A DNA stretch of 64,000 bases from Caulobacter zeae (lineage in GTDB: Bacteria; Pseudomonadota; Alphaproteobacteria; Caulobacterales; Caulobacteraceae), in the NCBI RefSeq assembly GCF_002858925.1, contig NZ_PJRS01000015.1, positions 1-64,000 of the forward strand, written 5' to 3'. Under the pieces are notes generated by a model. It saw only the letters and a list, made by a program, of their open reading frames with translations, made no database searches and was not told where the DNA came from. Positions 27,754 through 37,646 of this stretch are shown in pieces (within the stretch, counting starts at the first letter, position 1; each line of letters begins with the position of its first letter). Position numbers and translations under genes: made by a program.

Positions 27754-29496
27754 TTGGCGTACGCGGAACCGGATCCGTGGCTGGTCAGGGCCGCGCGTAA
27801 CTATGCAAGGCCCGCCAAGGCCCTGCGGCAGCAGATTCCGCTGCGCCTGTTCGTCATCGCGATGGTATGCGCGGCGGTCGGCGTGCAGCCGCGTTTCGCC
27901 TTCATGCTGCCGTGGACGCTGGCCTGCCTCGCGGCTCAAGGCCTGCAAGCCTTTGTCCTGCACGCTTTCGGGCGCAATCCGCGCGGCTGGGTTCTTCCTT
28001 GCCTGGCCGCGGACTTCCTGCTGGCCGTCACGTTCGGCTGGCTGGCGGTGCCGCTCTGGCGGACAGGCCTGCCTGCCGGCGCGGCGGGCGCGGCCCTGTT
28101 GCTGGCCGGCTCGGTGATGACCGCCCTGATGGGCGCCAAGGGCTCGCGCCTGGCCTTCGCGGTCACCGCCACGCCGCACCTGAGCTATCTGTTCGTGGCC
28201 CCGATCCTGGCCGCCAACCACGAAGACGTAGGCGTGAAGGCGTTCCTGATCGGCAGCGGGCTGATGGTGCTGGTCACCTCGCTGGTCTTCGGCTGGTCGC
28301 GGCAGACCCTGCTGGCCGAGCGCGAGGCTCGCGCCGCCGCCGAGATCCGCCGCGAACAGGCCGTGACCGCCGACGCCGCCAAGAGCGCCTTCGTCGCCAT
28401 GGTCAGCCACGAACTGCGCACGCCGCTCAGCGCCATCCTGGCCGGGGCGGGCGAACTGGCCCGCGGGACGGGGGGCGCCGCCAAGGCCAAGGCCGAACTG
28501 ATCGCCGACGCCGGGGTGATGATGCGCGCCCTGCTCAACGACCTGCTCGACCTGTCGAAGATCGAGGCCGGCCGCATGACCGTCGAGACGATCGATTTTT
28601 CGCCGCGCACCCTGATCTGCGACACCCTGCGGTTCTGGCGCGCCGAGGCTCGCGAGAAGGGCCTCGCCTTGCGCTTCAAGGGCGGCCGTCGCCTGCCGCG
28701 CTGGATCAAGGGCGACCCGGTGCGCCTGCGCCAGGTGCTCAACAATCTGCTGTCCAACGCCATCAAATTCACGCCCGAGGGACGGGTCTGCATCGAACTC
28801 GTGATGACCCCCCGAGCCGAGGGCGGGCTGATGCTGAGCCTGGCGGTGACCGACACCGGGCCGGGCCTTGGTCCTGAACAACTGGCGCGGCTGTTCACGG
28901 CCTATGACCAGTTGGGCGCCGACACCACGCGCACCTTCGGCGGCACGGGCCTGGGTCTGGCCATCAGCCGCGACCTCTCCCGCCTGATGGGCGGCGACCT
29001 GACGGCGAAATCGGCCGAGGGGCGCGGCGCGCGCTTCGTGCTGACCCTGCCGGCGCCCGAAGGCGAGGAGCCGCCGACGCCCCAGCCGCTTGATGCGGCC
29101 ACGGATGGCTTCTCCGACACCCCGGCGGTGCTGGTGGTCGACGACCACGAAATCAACCGCCGCACCCTGGCTCAGGTTCTGGAAGCCTTCGGCCTTGAAG
29201 TCGTTCTCGCCGCCGATGGCGAGACGGCGCTGCTGCTGGCCGGCGAGACCCGTTTCGACGCCATCCTGATGGACGTCAACATGCCGGGCCTCGATGGATT
29301 GGACACCACCCGTCGCCTGCGCGCGCAAGGGCTGAACCGCGCCACGCCGGTGATCGCCGTCACCGGCGCCGTAGCCGAGGGCGACATCGCCGCCTGCCGG
29401 GCCGCCGGCATGCAGGACTTCGTCGAGAAGCCGTTCGAAGTCAGCGCGCTCTACGCGGTCCTGCTGCGGGTGCTCGGCGGCGAGGAGGCCGCCTAG
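27754..29496 (+). CDS. Membrane-bound hybrid histidine kinase
   Basis: A 580-residue sensor. The N-terminal 185 residues hold about six hydrophobic helices with no large periplasmic loop. Then a dimerisation domain with the phosphoacceptor His in AMVSHELRTPLSAIL (near 216), an ATPase domain (N-box NNLLSNAIKF, G1 DTGPGLG, G2 GGTGLGLAIS) and a C-terminal receiver (VVDDHEIN, phosphoacceptor Asp in ILMDVNMPG, Lys in VEKPFEV). The start is TTG 27754, the only good start in front of the first helix; GAACTAGG is a weak ribosome site. No cognate regulator is adjacent. It overlaps the next convergent gene by 4 bases. Confidence 0.9.
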   Translation: MAYAEPDPWLVRAARNYARPAKALRQQIPLRLFVIAMVCAAVGVQPRFAFMLPWTLACLAAQGLQAFVLHAFGRNPRGWVLPCLAADFLLAVTFGWLAVPLWRTGLPAGAAGAALLLAGSVMTALMGAKGSRLAFAVTATPHLSYLFVAPILAANHEDVGVKAFLIGSGLMVLVTSLVFGWSRQTLLAEREARAAAEIRREQAVTADAAKSAFVAMVSHELRTPLSAILAGAGELARGTGGAAKAKAELIADAGVMMRALLNDLLDLSKIEAGRMTVETIDFSPRTLICDTLRFWRAEAREKGLALRFKGGRRLPRWIKGDPVRLRQVLNNLLSNAIKFTPEGRVCIELVMTPRAEGGLMLSLAVTDTGPGLGPEQLARLFTAYDQLGADTTRTFGGTGLGLAISRDLSRLMGGDLTAKSAEGRGARFVLTLPAPEGEEPPTPQPLDAATDGFSDTPAVLVVDDHEINRRTLAQVLEAFGLEVVLAADGETALLLAGETRFDAILMDVNMPGLDGLDTTRRLRAQGLNRATPVIAVTGAVAEGDIAACRAAGMQDFVEKPFEVSALYAVLLRVLGGEEAA

Positions 29497-29765
29497 CCGG
29501 CGACGTGGCCGAAGGTCTCGGCGGCCGCCAGGACAAGGGCGGACAGGATCACACCGTGATAGGCCGCGCCCAGCACGACCGTGCGTCGCACCGACCATCC
29601 ACGCCTGGCGCCGAAGGCCGCGGCGACATCGCGCTGCAACTGCCTGGCCGGACTGTCCACGGGCTTGGCGGCGGCGCCGGCCAGCCGGACTGCCGCGGGC
29701 CTCGCCGGCGGGTGTTGGGCTGTGTCGATCTCGTCTTGAACGTCGTAGGCGACCTGCTTCTGCAT
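29493..29765 (-). CDS. Small hypothetical single-pass membrane protein
   Basis: A 90-residue protein with a polar, Ala/Pro-rich N-terminal half and one hydrophobic segment near the C-terminus (RRTVVLGAAYHGVILSALVLAAAETFG). ATG 29765 is preceded by GGGGAG at good spacing, supporting a real gene. No family recognised. It lies convergent to the hybrid kinase and downstream of ppx. Confidence 0.6.
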   Translation of the reverse strand: MQKQVAYDVQDEIDTAQHPPARPAAVRLAGAAAKPVDSPARQLQRDVAAAFGARRGWSVRRTVVLGAAYHGVILSALVLAAAETFGHVAG

Positions 29766-29865
29766 GTCGGTTTTCTCCCCGTGCTGAGGGGGAGAAGCTT
29801 CGGTGTGGCGTGGCTAACAAACCATGCTGGAAGAACGTTGTTCGCCTGCGACCCGCTGTCGCGGC

Positions 29866-31353
29866 CTAGAGCGGCAGGACCTTGAGCTTCAGGCCCAGGA
29901 CCTGGGCCAGGGTGCTGGCCCGCTTGGCGGTCTGTTCGCCCAGCAACAGCGCCGCATAGCCGGGCTCGGCGGACAACTGCACATCGGCCTTTTCGATCGC
30001 CAGCCGGGAGCGCGACAGCAGCGCGGGACTGCGGCCCGACAGGTCGCAGCCCAGGCGGATCGCCGCGCCCAGGGCCCGGGCGCGCTTCAGGCGGGCCGAG
30101 GTCAGCAGCCGTTCCAGCACGTCCATCTCGGGCGGGTTGAACGGCGTCGAATGGCGGGCGAAGGCGGCGGCGGCCAGGAAGGCGCGCTCCACATGGGTTT
30201 GGCCGGCGATCGGGGCGCGCAGCACCTGCTCGAACACCAGGTCGGCCCGATGGTCGGGGTGCAGGCGCGCGCCCAGGTCGGCCAGGCGGCAGGCGGCCGC
30301 CGTCAGCACCGCGTCTCGGCCGTCGAACAGGCTTTCCAGCTTGCCGAAGGCCGGCTCCAGCCAGGTTTGCAGCGCCACGCCCAGGTCGTCGGCCACGCCT
30401 TGGCGGGCGGTCAGCGAGGCGCAGCCCTCGATCAGCGGGTCCAGGCCCCGCACGCGCGGCGCCATGGCCTCGAACAGCAGGCCCTCGCGCACGCCGAAGG
30501 CCGAGATCTCGATGCGCTTGAGGTCCAGGCGCTCGATCAGGCTCTCCAGCACCACGGCGGCGTAGGGCAGGGTCTCGATGCGCTTCTTGGACATGCCCTC
30601 GATGCGCTCGAGCGAACTCCTGGACTGATGCGAGACCAGGCGCGCGGCCTCCAGGGCCTCGCTGCGGCCGATCTCGTACTGGTGCACCACCTGTAGCGGA
30701 TAACCCGACAGTCGCATGTGCAGCAAAGCCAGGTTGCGCCAGGCGCCGCCTACAGCGTGGAAGGCGTCGGCCTTGAACACCTCGGCCACCGGGGCCAGGC
30801 GCTGGGCGGCCAGGCGGCGTACGCGGTCGGCGTCGAAACCCTCGGTCAGGCCCAGGCTGAACGGACCCAGCGGCAGGGTCACGCCCTGGCCGGCGCCGGT
30901 CGGCTCCAGCCGCACCAGTTCCAGGCTCGCGCCGCCCAGGTCGCCGACCACGCCGGTGGCGTCGGGGGCGCCGGCCAGCACGCCGAGCGCGGCGTAGCGG
31001 GCTTCTTCCTCGCCGGAGAGCACGCGGATGGTGAGGCCGGTCTCTTCAGCCACGCGCTTGACGAAGGCGGCGCCGTCACTGGCCTCGCGCACGGCGGCGG
31101 TGGCGGCCACGAAGGTCTCGGCCGGCTGCACGGCCTCCAGCACCGCCTTGAAGCGCTTCAGCGCCGCCAGGGTCTGGGCGACGCCGTCCGGCGCCAGGCG
31201 GCCCTTGGAGCCGAGCTCACGGCCAAGGCCGGCCAGCACCTTCTCGTTGAAGACGGTCCAGATGGCGCGACCTTCCAGCCGGTACACCACCAGGCGGACC
31301 GAGTTGGAGCCGATATCGATCACGGCCGCGTCGCGCGGCGCCGAGAGAGGCAT
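29866..31353 (-). CDS. ppx: Exopolyphosphatase (Ppx/GppA family)
   Basis: A 495-residue protein of the actin/hsp70-type phosphatase fold that removes terminal phosphates from polyphosphate (or from pppGpp). Signatures: AVIDIGSNSVRLVVYRL at the N-terminus, the catalytic Glu in SGEEEARYAALGVL, and the DLGGASLELV phosphate-binding loop. The C-terminal HD-like helical region follows. It is the last gene of hdaA-ppk-ppx; pairing with the kinase implies a polyphosphate cycle. The pppGpp activity is possible but not decided by sequence. Confidence 0.93.
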   Translation of the reverse strand: MPLSAPRDAAVIDIGSNSVRLVVYRLEGRAIWTVFNEKVLAGLGRELGSKGRLAPDGVAQTLAALKRFKAVLEAVQPAETFVAATAAVREASDGAAFVKRVAEETGLTIRVLSGEEEARYAALGVLAGAPDATGVVGDLGGASLELVRLEPTGAGQGVTLPLGPFSLGLTEGFDADRVRRLAAQRLAPVAEVFKADAFHAVGGAWRNLALLHMRLSGYPLQVVHQYEIGRSEALEAARLVSHQSRSSLERIEGMSKKRIETLPYAAVVLESLIERLDLKRIEISAFGVREGLLFEAMAPRVRGLDPLIEGCASLTARQGVADDLGVALQTWLEPAFGKLESLFDGRDAVLTAAACRLADLGARLHPDHRADLVFEQVLRAPIAGQTHVERAFLAAAAFARHSTPFNPPEMDVLERLLTSARLKRARALGAAIRLGCDLSGRSPALLSRSRLAIEKADVQLSAEPGYAALLLGEQTAKRASTLAQVLGLKLKVLPL

Positions 31354-31436
31354 GAGGCTGGTTTAACGCATTCGTCGCGCAGGGGAAGCGGCGGCCTTGG
31401 ACGAAACCGCCACGAAAGCCGTCGCTCCCCAGATTT

Positions 31437-33662
31437 TCAGCGTTTCCGCTTCGGGCCGACGTGGTCAAAGGCGCGCGGCAGGTCCTGCACGTGATGACCG
31501 CGGCCCGACAGGCTGGGATTGGTCATGAAGTACTCGTGGGCCGAGAATGCGCCCTTGCTGTCCCAGGCCGGATCGCGGGCGTAGTGGCCCTCGCTGTCGA
31601 GGCGCCAGCTCTGGGCCTCGTCGTTGAGGTTGGCGACCATGATCTGGCTCAGCACCTGCTGGTGCACGGTCGGGTTCTCGATCGGCACCAGGCTTTCCAC
31701 CCGGCGGTCGAGATTGCGCGGCATCCAGTCGGCCGAGCTGATGAAGGCGCGGGTCTGGGCGCTGGGCATGTCGGCGCCGTTGGCGAAGGCCACGACGCGG
31801 GCGTGCTCCAGGAAGCGGCCGACGATCGACTTGACCCGGATGTTCTCCGAAAGGCCTGGAATGCCCGGGCGCAGGCAGCAGATGCCGCGCACCACCAGAT
31901 CGATCTGCACGCCGTCCTGGCTGGCGGCGTAGAGGGCGTCGATGATCTGCGGGTCGACCACGGCGTTCATCTTGGCCCAGATGCCGGCCGGCTTGCCGGC
32001 GCGGGCGTTGGCGGCCTCGGCGGCGATCATGGCCAGGAGGTCGGGCTTGAGGGTCTGGGGCGAGAACGACAGCTTTTCCAACGCGCCGGGCTGGGCGTAA
32101 CCGGTGATGAAGTTGAACAGCTTGCCGCCGTCGCGGCCCATGGCCGGGTCGCAGGTGAACAGCGAAAGGTCGGTGTAAACCCGGGCCGTCTGCGGGTGAT
32201 AGTTGCCGGTGCCGAAGTGGCAGTAGGTGCGCAAGGCGTCGCCCTCGCGGCGCACCACCACCGACAGCTTGGCGTGGGTCTTCCAGTCGACGAAGCCGAA
32301 CACCACGTGCACGCCGGCCCGCTCCAGGTCGCGCGCCCACTTCAAATTGTTTTCTTCGTCGAACCTGGCCTTGATCTCGACCAGGGCGGTGACGTTCTTG
32401 CCGTTGTCGGCCGCCTCGATCAGGGCCGCCACGATCGGGCTGTCCTTGGAGGTGCGGTACAGCGTCTGCTTGATGGCCAGCACGTTGGGGTCGCGGGCGG
32501 CCTGGCGCAGGAACTGCACCACCACGTCGAAGCTCTCGAACGGGTGGTGGACCAGGATGTCCTTCTCGCGGATCGCCGCGAAGCAGTCGCCGCCGTGGTC
32601 GCGCACGCGCTCGGGGAAGCGGGCGTTGTAGGGCTTGAACTTCAGGTCCGGACGGTCGGGCGGGATCAGCTCGCTCATCTGGGCCAGGCCCAGCTTGCCG
32701 TCGACCAGCACCACGTCCTCGGGCTGGGCGCGCAGGCCCTCGATGATGAACTCGCGCAGGTCGGCGGGCATGGTGGTCTGGATCTTCACCCGCACCACGC
32801 GGCCCAGGCGCCGCTTCTTCAGGCGCGCCTCGAACTCGCGCACCAGGTCTTCGGCCTCTTCTTCGATCTCCAGGTCGCTGTCGCGTATCAGGCGGAACAG
32901 GCCGCGCCCTTCGACCTCGTAGCCTGGGAACAGGTGGTCGAGGAACAGGATGATGAAGCTTTCCAGCGCCACGATCTTGCGTTCGCGCTTGCGGCCGCGG
33001 GCGGTGCTGGCGATCTCCCAGAAGCGCTGCACCTGATAGGGGATCGGGGCCAGGGCGTAGAGATGCTTGTCATCCGAAATCCGGCGCAGCTTCAGCGCCA
33101 GGCAGAAGCCCAGGTTCGGGATGAACGGGAAGGGGTGGGCCGGATCCACCGCCAGCGGCGTCAGCACCGGGAAGATGCGTGACTTGAAGATCTCCTCGGC
33201 CCGCTCGCGGTCGGCGCCGACGATGTCCTTGGCGTCCAGCAGCTTCAGGCCCTCGGCCCACAGCTCGGCGCGTACTTCGCGCCAGATCTTCTGCTGCTCG
33301 CTCATCAGCTGGAAGGCCGACGCGTTGATGCGGGTCAGCTGCTCGCCAGGGGTCAGGCCGTCCTGGCTGACCACGCGCACGGCCTCGCGCACCTGGCCCT
33401 TCAGGCCGGCCACGCGGACCATGTAGAATTCGTCGAGGTTGTTGGCGCTGATCGACAGGAAGCGCAGGCGTTCCAGCAGCGGGTGGCGCGGGTTGGCGCT
33501 TTCCTCGAGCACGCGCTGGTTGAAGGCCAGCCACGAGAGTTCGCGATTGAAGAACCGTTCCGGCGAGGCCAGCAGGTCCTCGTCCAGAGTCAGGCGCACG
33601 CAATCCTCTGGCGCGGGCTCCACCTTGTGAGGGGCGGGCGCGAGGGCGGCGGCGTCTGTCAT
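31437..33662 (-). CDS. ppk: Polyphosphate kinase 1
   Basis: A 741-residue PPK1 that polymerises the terminal phosphate of ATP into polyphosphate. Signatures: [18 protein letters not shown], the phosphohistidine region in [20 protein letters not shown] (near residue 465), and [13 protein letters not shown]. Length is typical. It follows hdaA by 103 bases and precedes ppx by 83 bases on the minus strand. In Caulobacter polyphosphate links nutrient status to replication, so the hdaA neighbour is notable. Confidence 0.97.
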   Translation of the reverse strand: MTDAAALAPAPHKVEPAPEDCVRLTLDEDLLASPERFFNRELSWLAFNQRVLEESANPRHPLLERLRFLSISANNLDEFYMVRVAGLKGQVREAVRVVSQDGLTPGEQLTRINASAFQLMSEQQKIWREVRAELWAEGLKLLDAKDIVGADRERAEEIFKSRIFPVLTPLAVDPAHPFPFIPNLGFCLALKLRRISDDKHLYALAPIPYQVQRFWEIASTARGRKRERKIVALESFIILFLDHLFPGYEVEGRGLFRLIRDSDLEIEEEAEDLVREFEARLKKRRLGRVVRVKIQTTMPADLREFIIEGLRAQPEDVVLVDGKLGLAQMSELIPPDRPDLKFKPYNARFPERVRDHGGDCFAAIREKDILVHHPFESFDVVVQFLRQAARDPNVLAIKQTLYRTSKDSPIVAALIEAADNGKNVTALVEIKARFDEENNLKWARDLERAGVHVVFGFVDWKTHAKLSVVVRREGDALRTYCHFGTGNYHPQTARVYTDLSLFTCDPAMGRDGGKLFNFITGYAQPGALEKLSFSPQTLKPDLLAMIAAEAANARAGKPAGIWAKMNAVVDPQIIDALYAASQDGVQIDLVVRGICCLRPGIPGLSENIRVKSIVGRFLEHARVVAFANGADMPSAQTRAFISSADWMPRNLDRRVESLVPIENPTVHQQVLSQIMVANLNDEAQSWRLDSEGHYARDPAWDSKGAFSAHEYFMTNPSLSGRGHHVQDLPRAFDHVGPKRKR

Positions 33663-33765
33663 CGTCTACTCCGGGGCAATGCCCGACATGGTGGACGAGC
33701 CCGATGACAGTCGCAAGACAAACGCTGATTTCTTAAAGAAAAGCCGGGCTTTCGATCAGTCTCGT

Positions 33766-34461
33766 TCAGTCCTCGAACGCCTCGTCTTCGCCGAAGGCCA
33801 GCACCTGGGCGACGAAGGCGCGGGTGATGCCGCGATTGCCCTCCGAGGCGGCCTCGTCCAGCAGCGCCACCAGGGCCACGGCTTCCGGCGCGCTGCGCGG
33901 AATGCGACGCAGCAGATAGGCGTAGACGTCGTCGGCGGGACGGATCAGGCGGTCGGCGAAGGCGCGGCGCAGCACGGCCTCCAGCACCACGTCGTCGGGC
34001 TCGTCGATGACCGCGGCGGTCATGGCGTTCAGGCGCGAACGCAGGTCCGGCACGATCGTCTGCCATTCCAGCGGCGCGGTCTGGGCGGTCAGCAGCAGGC
34101 TGCCGCCGTCGACGCCGGCCATGTTCAGGAGGTGAAACAGGTCCTCGTCCGACACGACGCCGCCCAGGGCGCGGCGGTCGGCGTTCTCGACCAGCACGGT
34201 GCGGCCGCGCAGGGCCGGCAGGTTCAGCGGCGCCTGGTGGGGATCGGTGGCGTCGATGATCACCGCGCCGGCCTCCGCGGCCCAGGCGCGCGCCAGGTGC
34301 GTCTTGCCGCTGCCAGACGGGCCGATCAGGGCCAGGCGGCCGTTCGGCCATTGCGGCCACGCGTCGACGGCGCGCACGGCGTCCTCGTTGGCCGGCGAGA
34401 CGGCGAAGTCGACCCGCTCGAAGGTGGGCAGGCGTTCCAACGGCAATTTCAGCTGGCTCAA
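33766..34461 (-). CDS. hdaA: DnaA-related regulator of replication initiation (Hda-type)
   Basis: A 231-residue AAA+ protein similar to the ATPase core of DnaA without the DNA-binding domain. The N-terminus has the beta-clamp-binding motif QLKLPL, as expected of Hda, which with the clamp stimulates ATP hydrolysis by DnaA. Walker A is GPSGSGKTHL; the Walker B region reads VLVENADRR and is degenerate. A sensor/arginine-finger segment lies around PDLRSRLNAM. I prefer TTG 34461, which puts the clamp motif at residue 3; the ORF extends to TTG 34497 without support. First gene of the ppk-ppx run. Confidence 0.88.
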   Translation of the reverse strand: MSQLKLPLERLPTFERVDFAVSPANEDAVRAVDAWPQWPNGRLALIGPSGSGKTHLARAWAAEAGAVIIDATDPHQAPLNLPALRGRTVLVENADRRALGGVVSDEDLFHLLNMAGVDGGSLLLTAQTAPLEWQTIVPDLRSRLNAMTAAVIDEPDDVVLEAVLRRAFADRLIRPADDVYAYLLRRIPRSAPEAVALVALLDEAASEGNRGITRAFVAQVLAFGEDEAFED

Positions 34462-34692
34462 GGTCGTCGCGAAGTCACATGGTGAATGGGTAAGCAAGGT
34501 ATAGGCGGCGGGCCGCTGCGCCGCGAGACGGCGGGCGGGCGGTCTTGGGGATATAGGCCACTATAGGTGTGGACGCAGGAAGCGCGTGTGGATGCTCGTG
34601 TGGACGCCGGTGTGGACGGCCGTGGTCAAATGATCCACTGGCCTGTTGAGCGTTAATCTTCTGGGGACTTCGACCGTCTCGCCGACTGCGGC

Positions 34693-35466
34693 ATGATCCG
34701 GCGGCGAACGCTTCGGCGCCGCCGCGATTCACTTCGGAGCTTCAACCTGGCCCAGACCGCCGCCACCGCCGACCTCGCCGCCTGGCGAGCCGAGATGACC
34801 AGGCCGCCCGGCGCGCTGGGCATGGCCGCTCGCGCCGTCCAGCTGAAGGTCAACCGGATCATTCCGGAAAAGGTCCATGCCGCCATCACCACGGCGATGC
34901 AGGGCATGACCCGGGCGATCCTCACCGGCTCGGACTTCGCCACCGGCGCGCCGCTGGTTCAGGCCACCCTGGACGAGCGGCTGGAGCGCGTGCGCGCGGC
35001 GATCGACAACTGGAAGAAGACCGCCGCCGCCGAGGGCGGGATCGCCGGAGCAGGGGGCTTCGTGCTGGCCGCCGCCGATTTCCCGCTGCTGATGAGCTTC
35101 AAGATAAAGCTCCTGTTCGAGATCGCCGCCGCCTTCGGTCACGAGGGCTCGGAGCTGTCGGAACGGCTCTACATCCTGCACATCTTCGAGCTGGCGTTCT
35201 CCGACGCGGCCCATCGCGCCAAGGTCTTCGAGGCGATGGACGGTTGGGACGCGCAGACGCATCCGACCGATCTGTCGGGCTTCGACTGGCGGGCCTTCCA
35301 GCAGCAGTACCGGGACCACATCGACCTGGCGAAGCTGGCCCAGCTGCTGCCGGTCGTGGGCGCGCCGGTGGGCGCGATCGTCAACTGGCGCCTGGTCGAG
35401 AAGCTGGGCCACACGGCGGTGATGGCCTATCGGATGCGGCTGGAGGCGCAGCCGCCGCTGGCTTAA
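34693..35466 (+). CDS. EcsC-family protein
   Basis: A 257-residue protein of the EcsC family, whose role is largely unknown. The core is seen as GIAGAGGFVLAAADFPLLMSFKIKLLFEIAAAFGHE (a hydrophobic hairpin near residues 115-150) and LPVVGAPVGAIVNWRLVEKLGHTAVMAYRMR (near 215-250). The first 30 residues are Arg-rich, and the true start may be further in (Met 35). It is divergent from hdaA with a 195-base gap and convergent with the DsbA-family gene. Confidence 0.8.
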   Translation: MIRRRTLRRRRDSLRSFNLAQTAATADLAAWRAEMTRPPGALGMAARAVQLKVNRIIPEKVHAAITTAMQGMTRAILTGSDFATGAPLVQATLDERLERVRAAIDNWKKTAAAEGGIAGAGGFVLAAADFPLLMSFKIKLLFEIAAAFGHEGSELSERLYILHIFELAFSDAAHRAKVFEAMDGWDAQTHPTDLSGFDWRAFQQQYRDHIDLAKLAQLLPVVGAPVGAIVNWRLVEKLGHTAVMAYRMRLEAQPPLA

Positions 35467-35467
35467 G

Positions 35468-35490
35468 AACCTCCCCCTCTGGGGGAGGTT
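35468..35490. repeat. Short perfect palindrome between convergent genes
   Basis: AACCTCCCCC, a TCT loop and GGGGGAGGTT form a perfect 10-bp stem two bases after the EcsC stop and two bases before the DsbA-family stop. It is a half unit of the CT-rich repeat family B. It may serve as a two-way transcription stop even though no T run follows. Confidence 0.65.
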
Positions 35491-35492
35491 CC

Positions 35493-36128
35493 CTAGGCCA
35501 GTGCCTGCTCGATGGCCTTCTGAACGTTCTCGGGGCTCTCGGCTCCAACCACCGCCACCTTGCCGGCGAAGATCGCGACCGGCACGCCGGTGACGCCGCC
35601 CTGCACGGCCATGGCGTGCTGCTGGGCGATCACGTCCTTGTCGGCGCCCTCCGACAGCAGTTGCAGCACGGCGACCTCGTCCATGCCGGCGGCCTTGGCG
35701 ATCTGGCCCAGCACGACGGGATCGCCGATGTCGCGGCCTTCTTCGAAATAGGCGGCGAACAGGCCTTCGACCACGGCGTCCTGCACGGCCGCGCCGCGCG
35801 CCCAGCGGATCAGGCGGTGGGCGGCGCTGGTGTTGGGCGACAGGGCGATCTTGTCGAAGGCGAAGTCGATGCCTTCCTCGGCGCCGGCGTCTTGCAGCGC
35901 CTTGTGCACGGCCTTCAGGCGCGTCTGGTCCTTGAACTTGCCGGCCATGTAGGCGGCGCGGTCGACGCCTTCCTCGGGCAGGGTGGGATCCAGCTGGTAT
36001 GGGCGCCAGATGACGATCGGCTCGAGGTCGGGCCGCGCGGCCAGGGCGCTCTTCACCCGGCGCCAGCCGAGATAGCACCACGGGCAGACGACGTCGGCGA
36101 CGACGTCGACGGTGATCGGCTGGCCCAT
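35493..36128 (-). CDS. DsbA-family oxidoreductase (FrnE-like)
   Basis: A 211-residue cytoplasmic thioredoxin-fold protein with the active site CPWC at residues 15-18 (DVVCPWCYLGWRR) and the helical insertion typical of FrnE/2-hydroxychromene isomerase-like members. The cis-Pro loop is GVTGVPVAIF near 180. No signal peptide, so it is not a periplasmic DsbA. Likely acts on disulfides or small electrophiles in the cytoplasm; the substrate is unknown. It follows popA on the minus strand with a 15-base gap, suggesting one transcript. Confidence 0.9.
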   Translation of the reverse strand: MGQPITVDVVADVVCPWCYLGWRRVKSALAARPDLEPIVIWRPYQLDPTLPEEGVDRAAYMAGKFKDQTRLKAVHKALQDAGAEEGIDFAFDKIALSPNTSAAHRLIRWARGAAVQDAVVEGLFAAYFEEGRDIGDPVVLGQIAKAAGMDEVAVLQLLSEGADKDVIAQQHAMAVQGGVTGVPVAIFAGKVAVVGAESPENVQKAIEQALA

Positions 36129-36143
36129 GGGGAAACTCCTAGA

Positions 36144-37460
36144 CTAGATGGCCTTCTGGAGGGCCTGGGAAGCGGCGCGCTCCAGCGCGTGGATGGCGGT
36201 CTCGCCCGGCTCGATCTGGGCGACGCCGATGTCGAACTCGCAGACGAACGGGCTGCGGTCCTCGCCGGCGTCGAAGGCGGTGCAGCCGATGACGGCGGCG
36301 ATGCGTTCGGCGGCGGCCTTGGCGGCCGTCAGGTTGGTGGCCGGCAGGGCCAGGGCGAAGACTTCCGGCGCCAGGCGCGCGGCGGTGTCCTCGACGCGGA
36401 CCAGGCGTCCGACCATCGAGCCGATCTGCGGGATGGCGCGGTCCAGCCAGCCGTTCTGGCGCGCCCAGACCACGTCGGCCTTGTCGGCCACGCGCAGCAC
36501 GCCGATCGACAGCGGGCGTCCGCGTTCGCGCGCGGCGCCGGCCAGGCGGGCCAGGTGGGCGGCGAACAGGTCGCGGGTGAACAGGCCCGTGGCCGCGTCC
36601 ATCAGGCCAGAGCTGCGGGCCTTTTCCAGCGCGCCGCGAATGGCTTCGCCGCGACGGTAGTTACGGGCCAGTTCGATCACGCGGCGGGCGGTGTCGCCCT
36701 CTGGCGTCTGCGGCGAGGCCACGTCCGACACGCCGCGATGGAACGCCTCGGACATGGTCACGTAGCTCTCGGCGTTCATGTAGAGCAGCGCCGGGATGTG
36801 GAAGAGGCGGGTGTTGCGCCGCATGCCGGCGGCGATCGACAGCGCTTCCTGCTGGTTCTCGCCGGCCCACAGCACCACCGCGTCGAAGGCCCGCTCGTGC
36901 AGGTAGTCGAAGGCGGTGTAGGCGGTGAAGGCGCCGACCACGTCGGCTCCGCCGCGGGTCAGGGCGTTGGACAGGGCCAGGAACTGCGGGGCCGGCTCAC
37001 CGATGGCCAGCACGCGATAGGGCGCGCTGGAGGCTTCCGGGAGGTCCAGCCGGCGGCCGCGATCGCCGAAGGTGGTCAGGCGAAGCTCGAACTCTTCCTC
37101 GGCGATGGCCGTGCGGACCAGCGATTCGAGGCGCAGCACTGCCTGCGAGGGATGCAGCGGCGGCGACAGGGTCAGGTCGAAGGCGCTCTGGCCGACATCC
37201 GTGCCCGGCTCGCCGATGGCGATCACCGGCAGGCGGCGCGGAGCGACAGCCGCCTTCAGGCGTCGGGCCAGGGTCTGGCTGTCGGGGCCGGCCGCGTCCA
37301 GGTCGACGATCACCGCCTCGATCTGCAGGTCGCCCAGCGCGGCGAGGGCGGCGTAGGGGCCGCGCGCGGTGATGGTGCGCCAGCCCAGGCGGTCCAGCCC
37401 TTCGGACAGGGGACCGGCCCGCGTGTCGTCACGCGCCACGATCAGGATCCGGGCGTTCAC
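36144..37460 (-). CDS. popA: PopA-like c-di-GMP effector (receiver-receiver-degenerate GGDEF)
   Basis: A 438-residue PleD paralogue: receiver 1 (about 1-115, MNARILIVARDD and acceptor region VIVDLDAAG), receiver 2 (about 145-265, YRVLAIGEPAP) and a GGDEF fold (about 280-435, GLMDAATGLFTRDLFAAHLARL). The catalytic A-site GGEEF of PleD is APEVF (near 364-368), so it should not make c-di-GMP, while the I-site RVED at about 355-358 is intact and should bind it. This is the PopA pattern; in Caulobacter PopA recruits RcdA and CtrA to ClpXP at the pole. GTG 37460 is chosen, preceded by GGAGAA; the ORF runs 24 codons further. Confidence 0.88.
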   Translation of the reverse strand: MNARILIVARDDTRAGPLSEGLDRLGWRTITARGPYAALAALGDLQIEAVIVDLDAAGPDSQTLARRLKAAVAPRRLPVIAIGEPGTDVGQSAFDLTLSPPLHPSQAVLRLESLVRTAIAEEEFELRLTTFGDRGRRLDLPEASSAPYRVLAIGEPAPQFLALSNALTRGGADVVGAFTAYTAFDYLHERAFDAVVLWAGENQQEALSIAAGMRRNTRLFHIPALLYMNAESYVTMSEAFHRGVSDVASPQTPEGDTARRVIELARNYRRGEAIRGALEKARSSGLMDAATGLFTRDLFAAHLARLAGAARERGRPLSIGVLRVADKADVVWARQNGWLDRAIPQIGSMVGRLVRVEDTAARLAPEVFALALPATNLTAAKAAAERIAAVIGCTAFDAGEDRSPFVCEFDIGVAQIEPGETAIHALERAASQALQKAI

Positions 37461-37646
37461 CGCCAAATTCGTTCTCCGCTGGCGCAGGCCTTCGATTCGC
37501 GAGCCAACATAGCAGAGGCGAGGGTGCGGCAAAGGGATGCGTGGTCGCAGTCTTTACCTTGTCGACAGGCGATTTCTCCCGGGCTTGCCTGACCGGGCGT
37601 CAACCGGGTCCTACTGCCGCCAACAAGATCGAAACGGGAGGATGCG

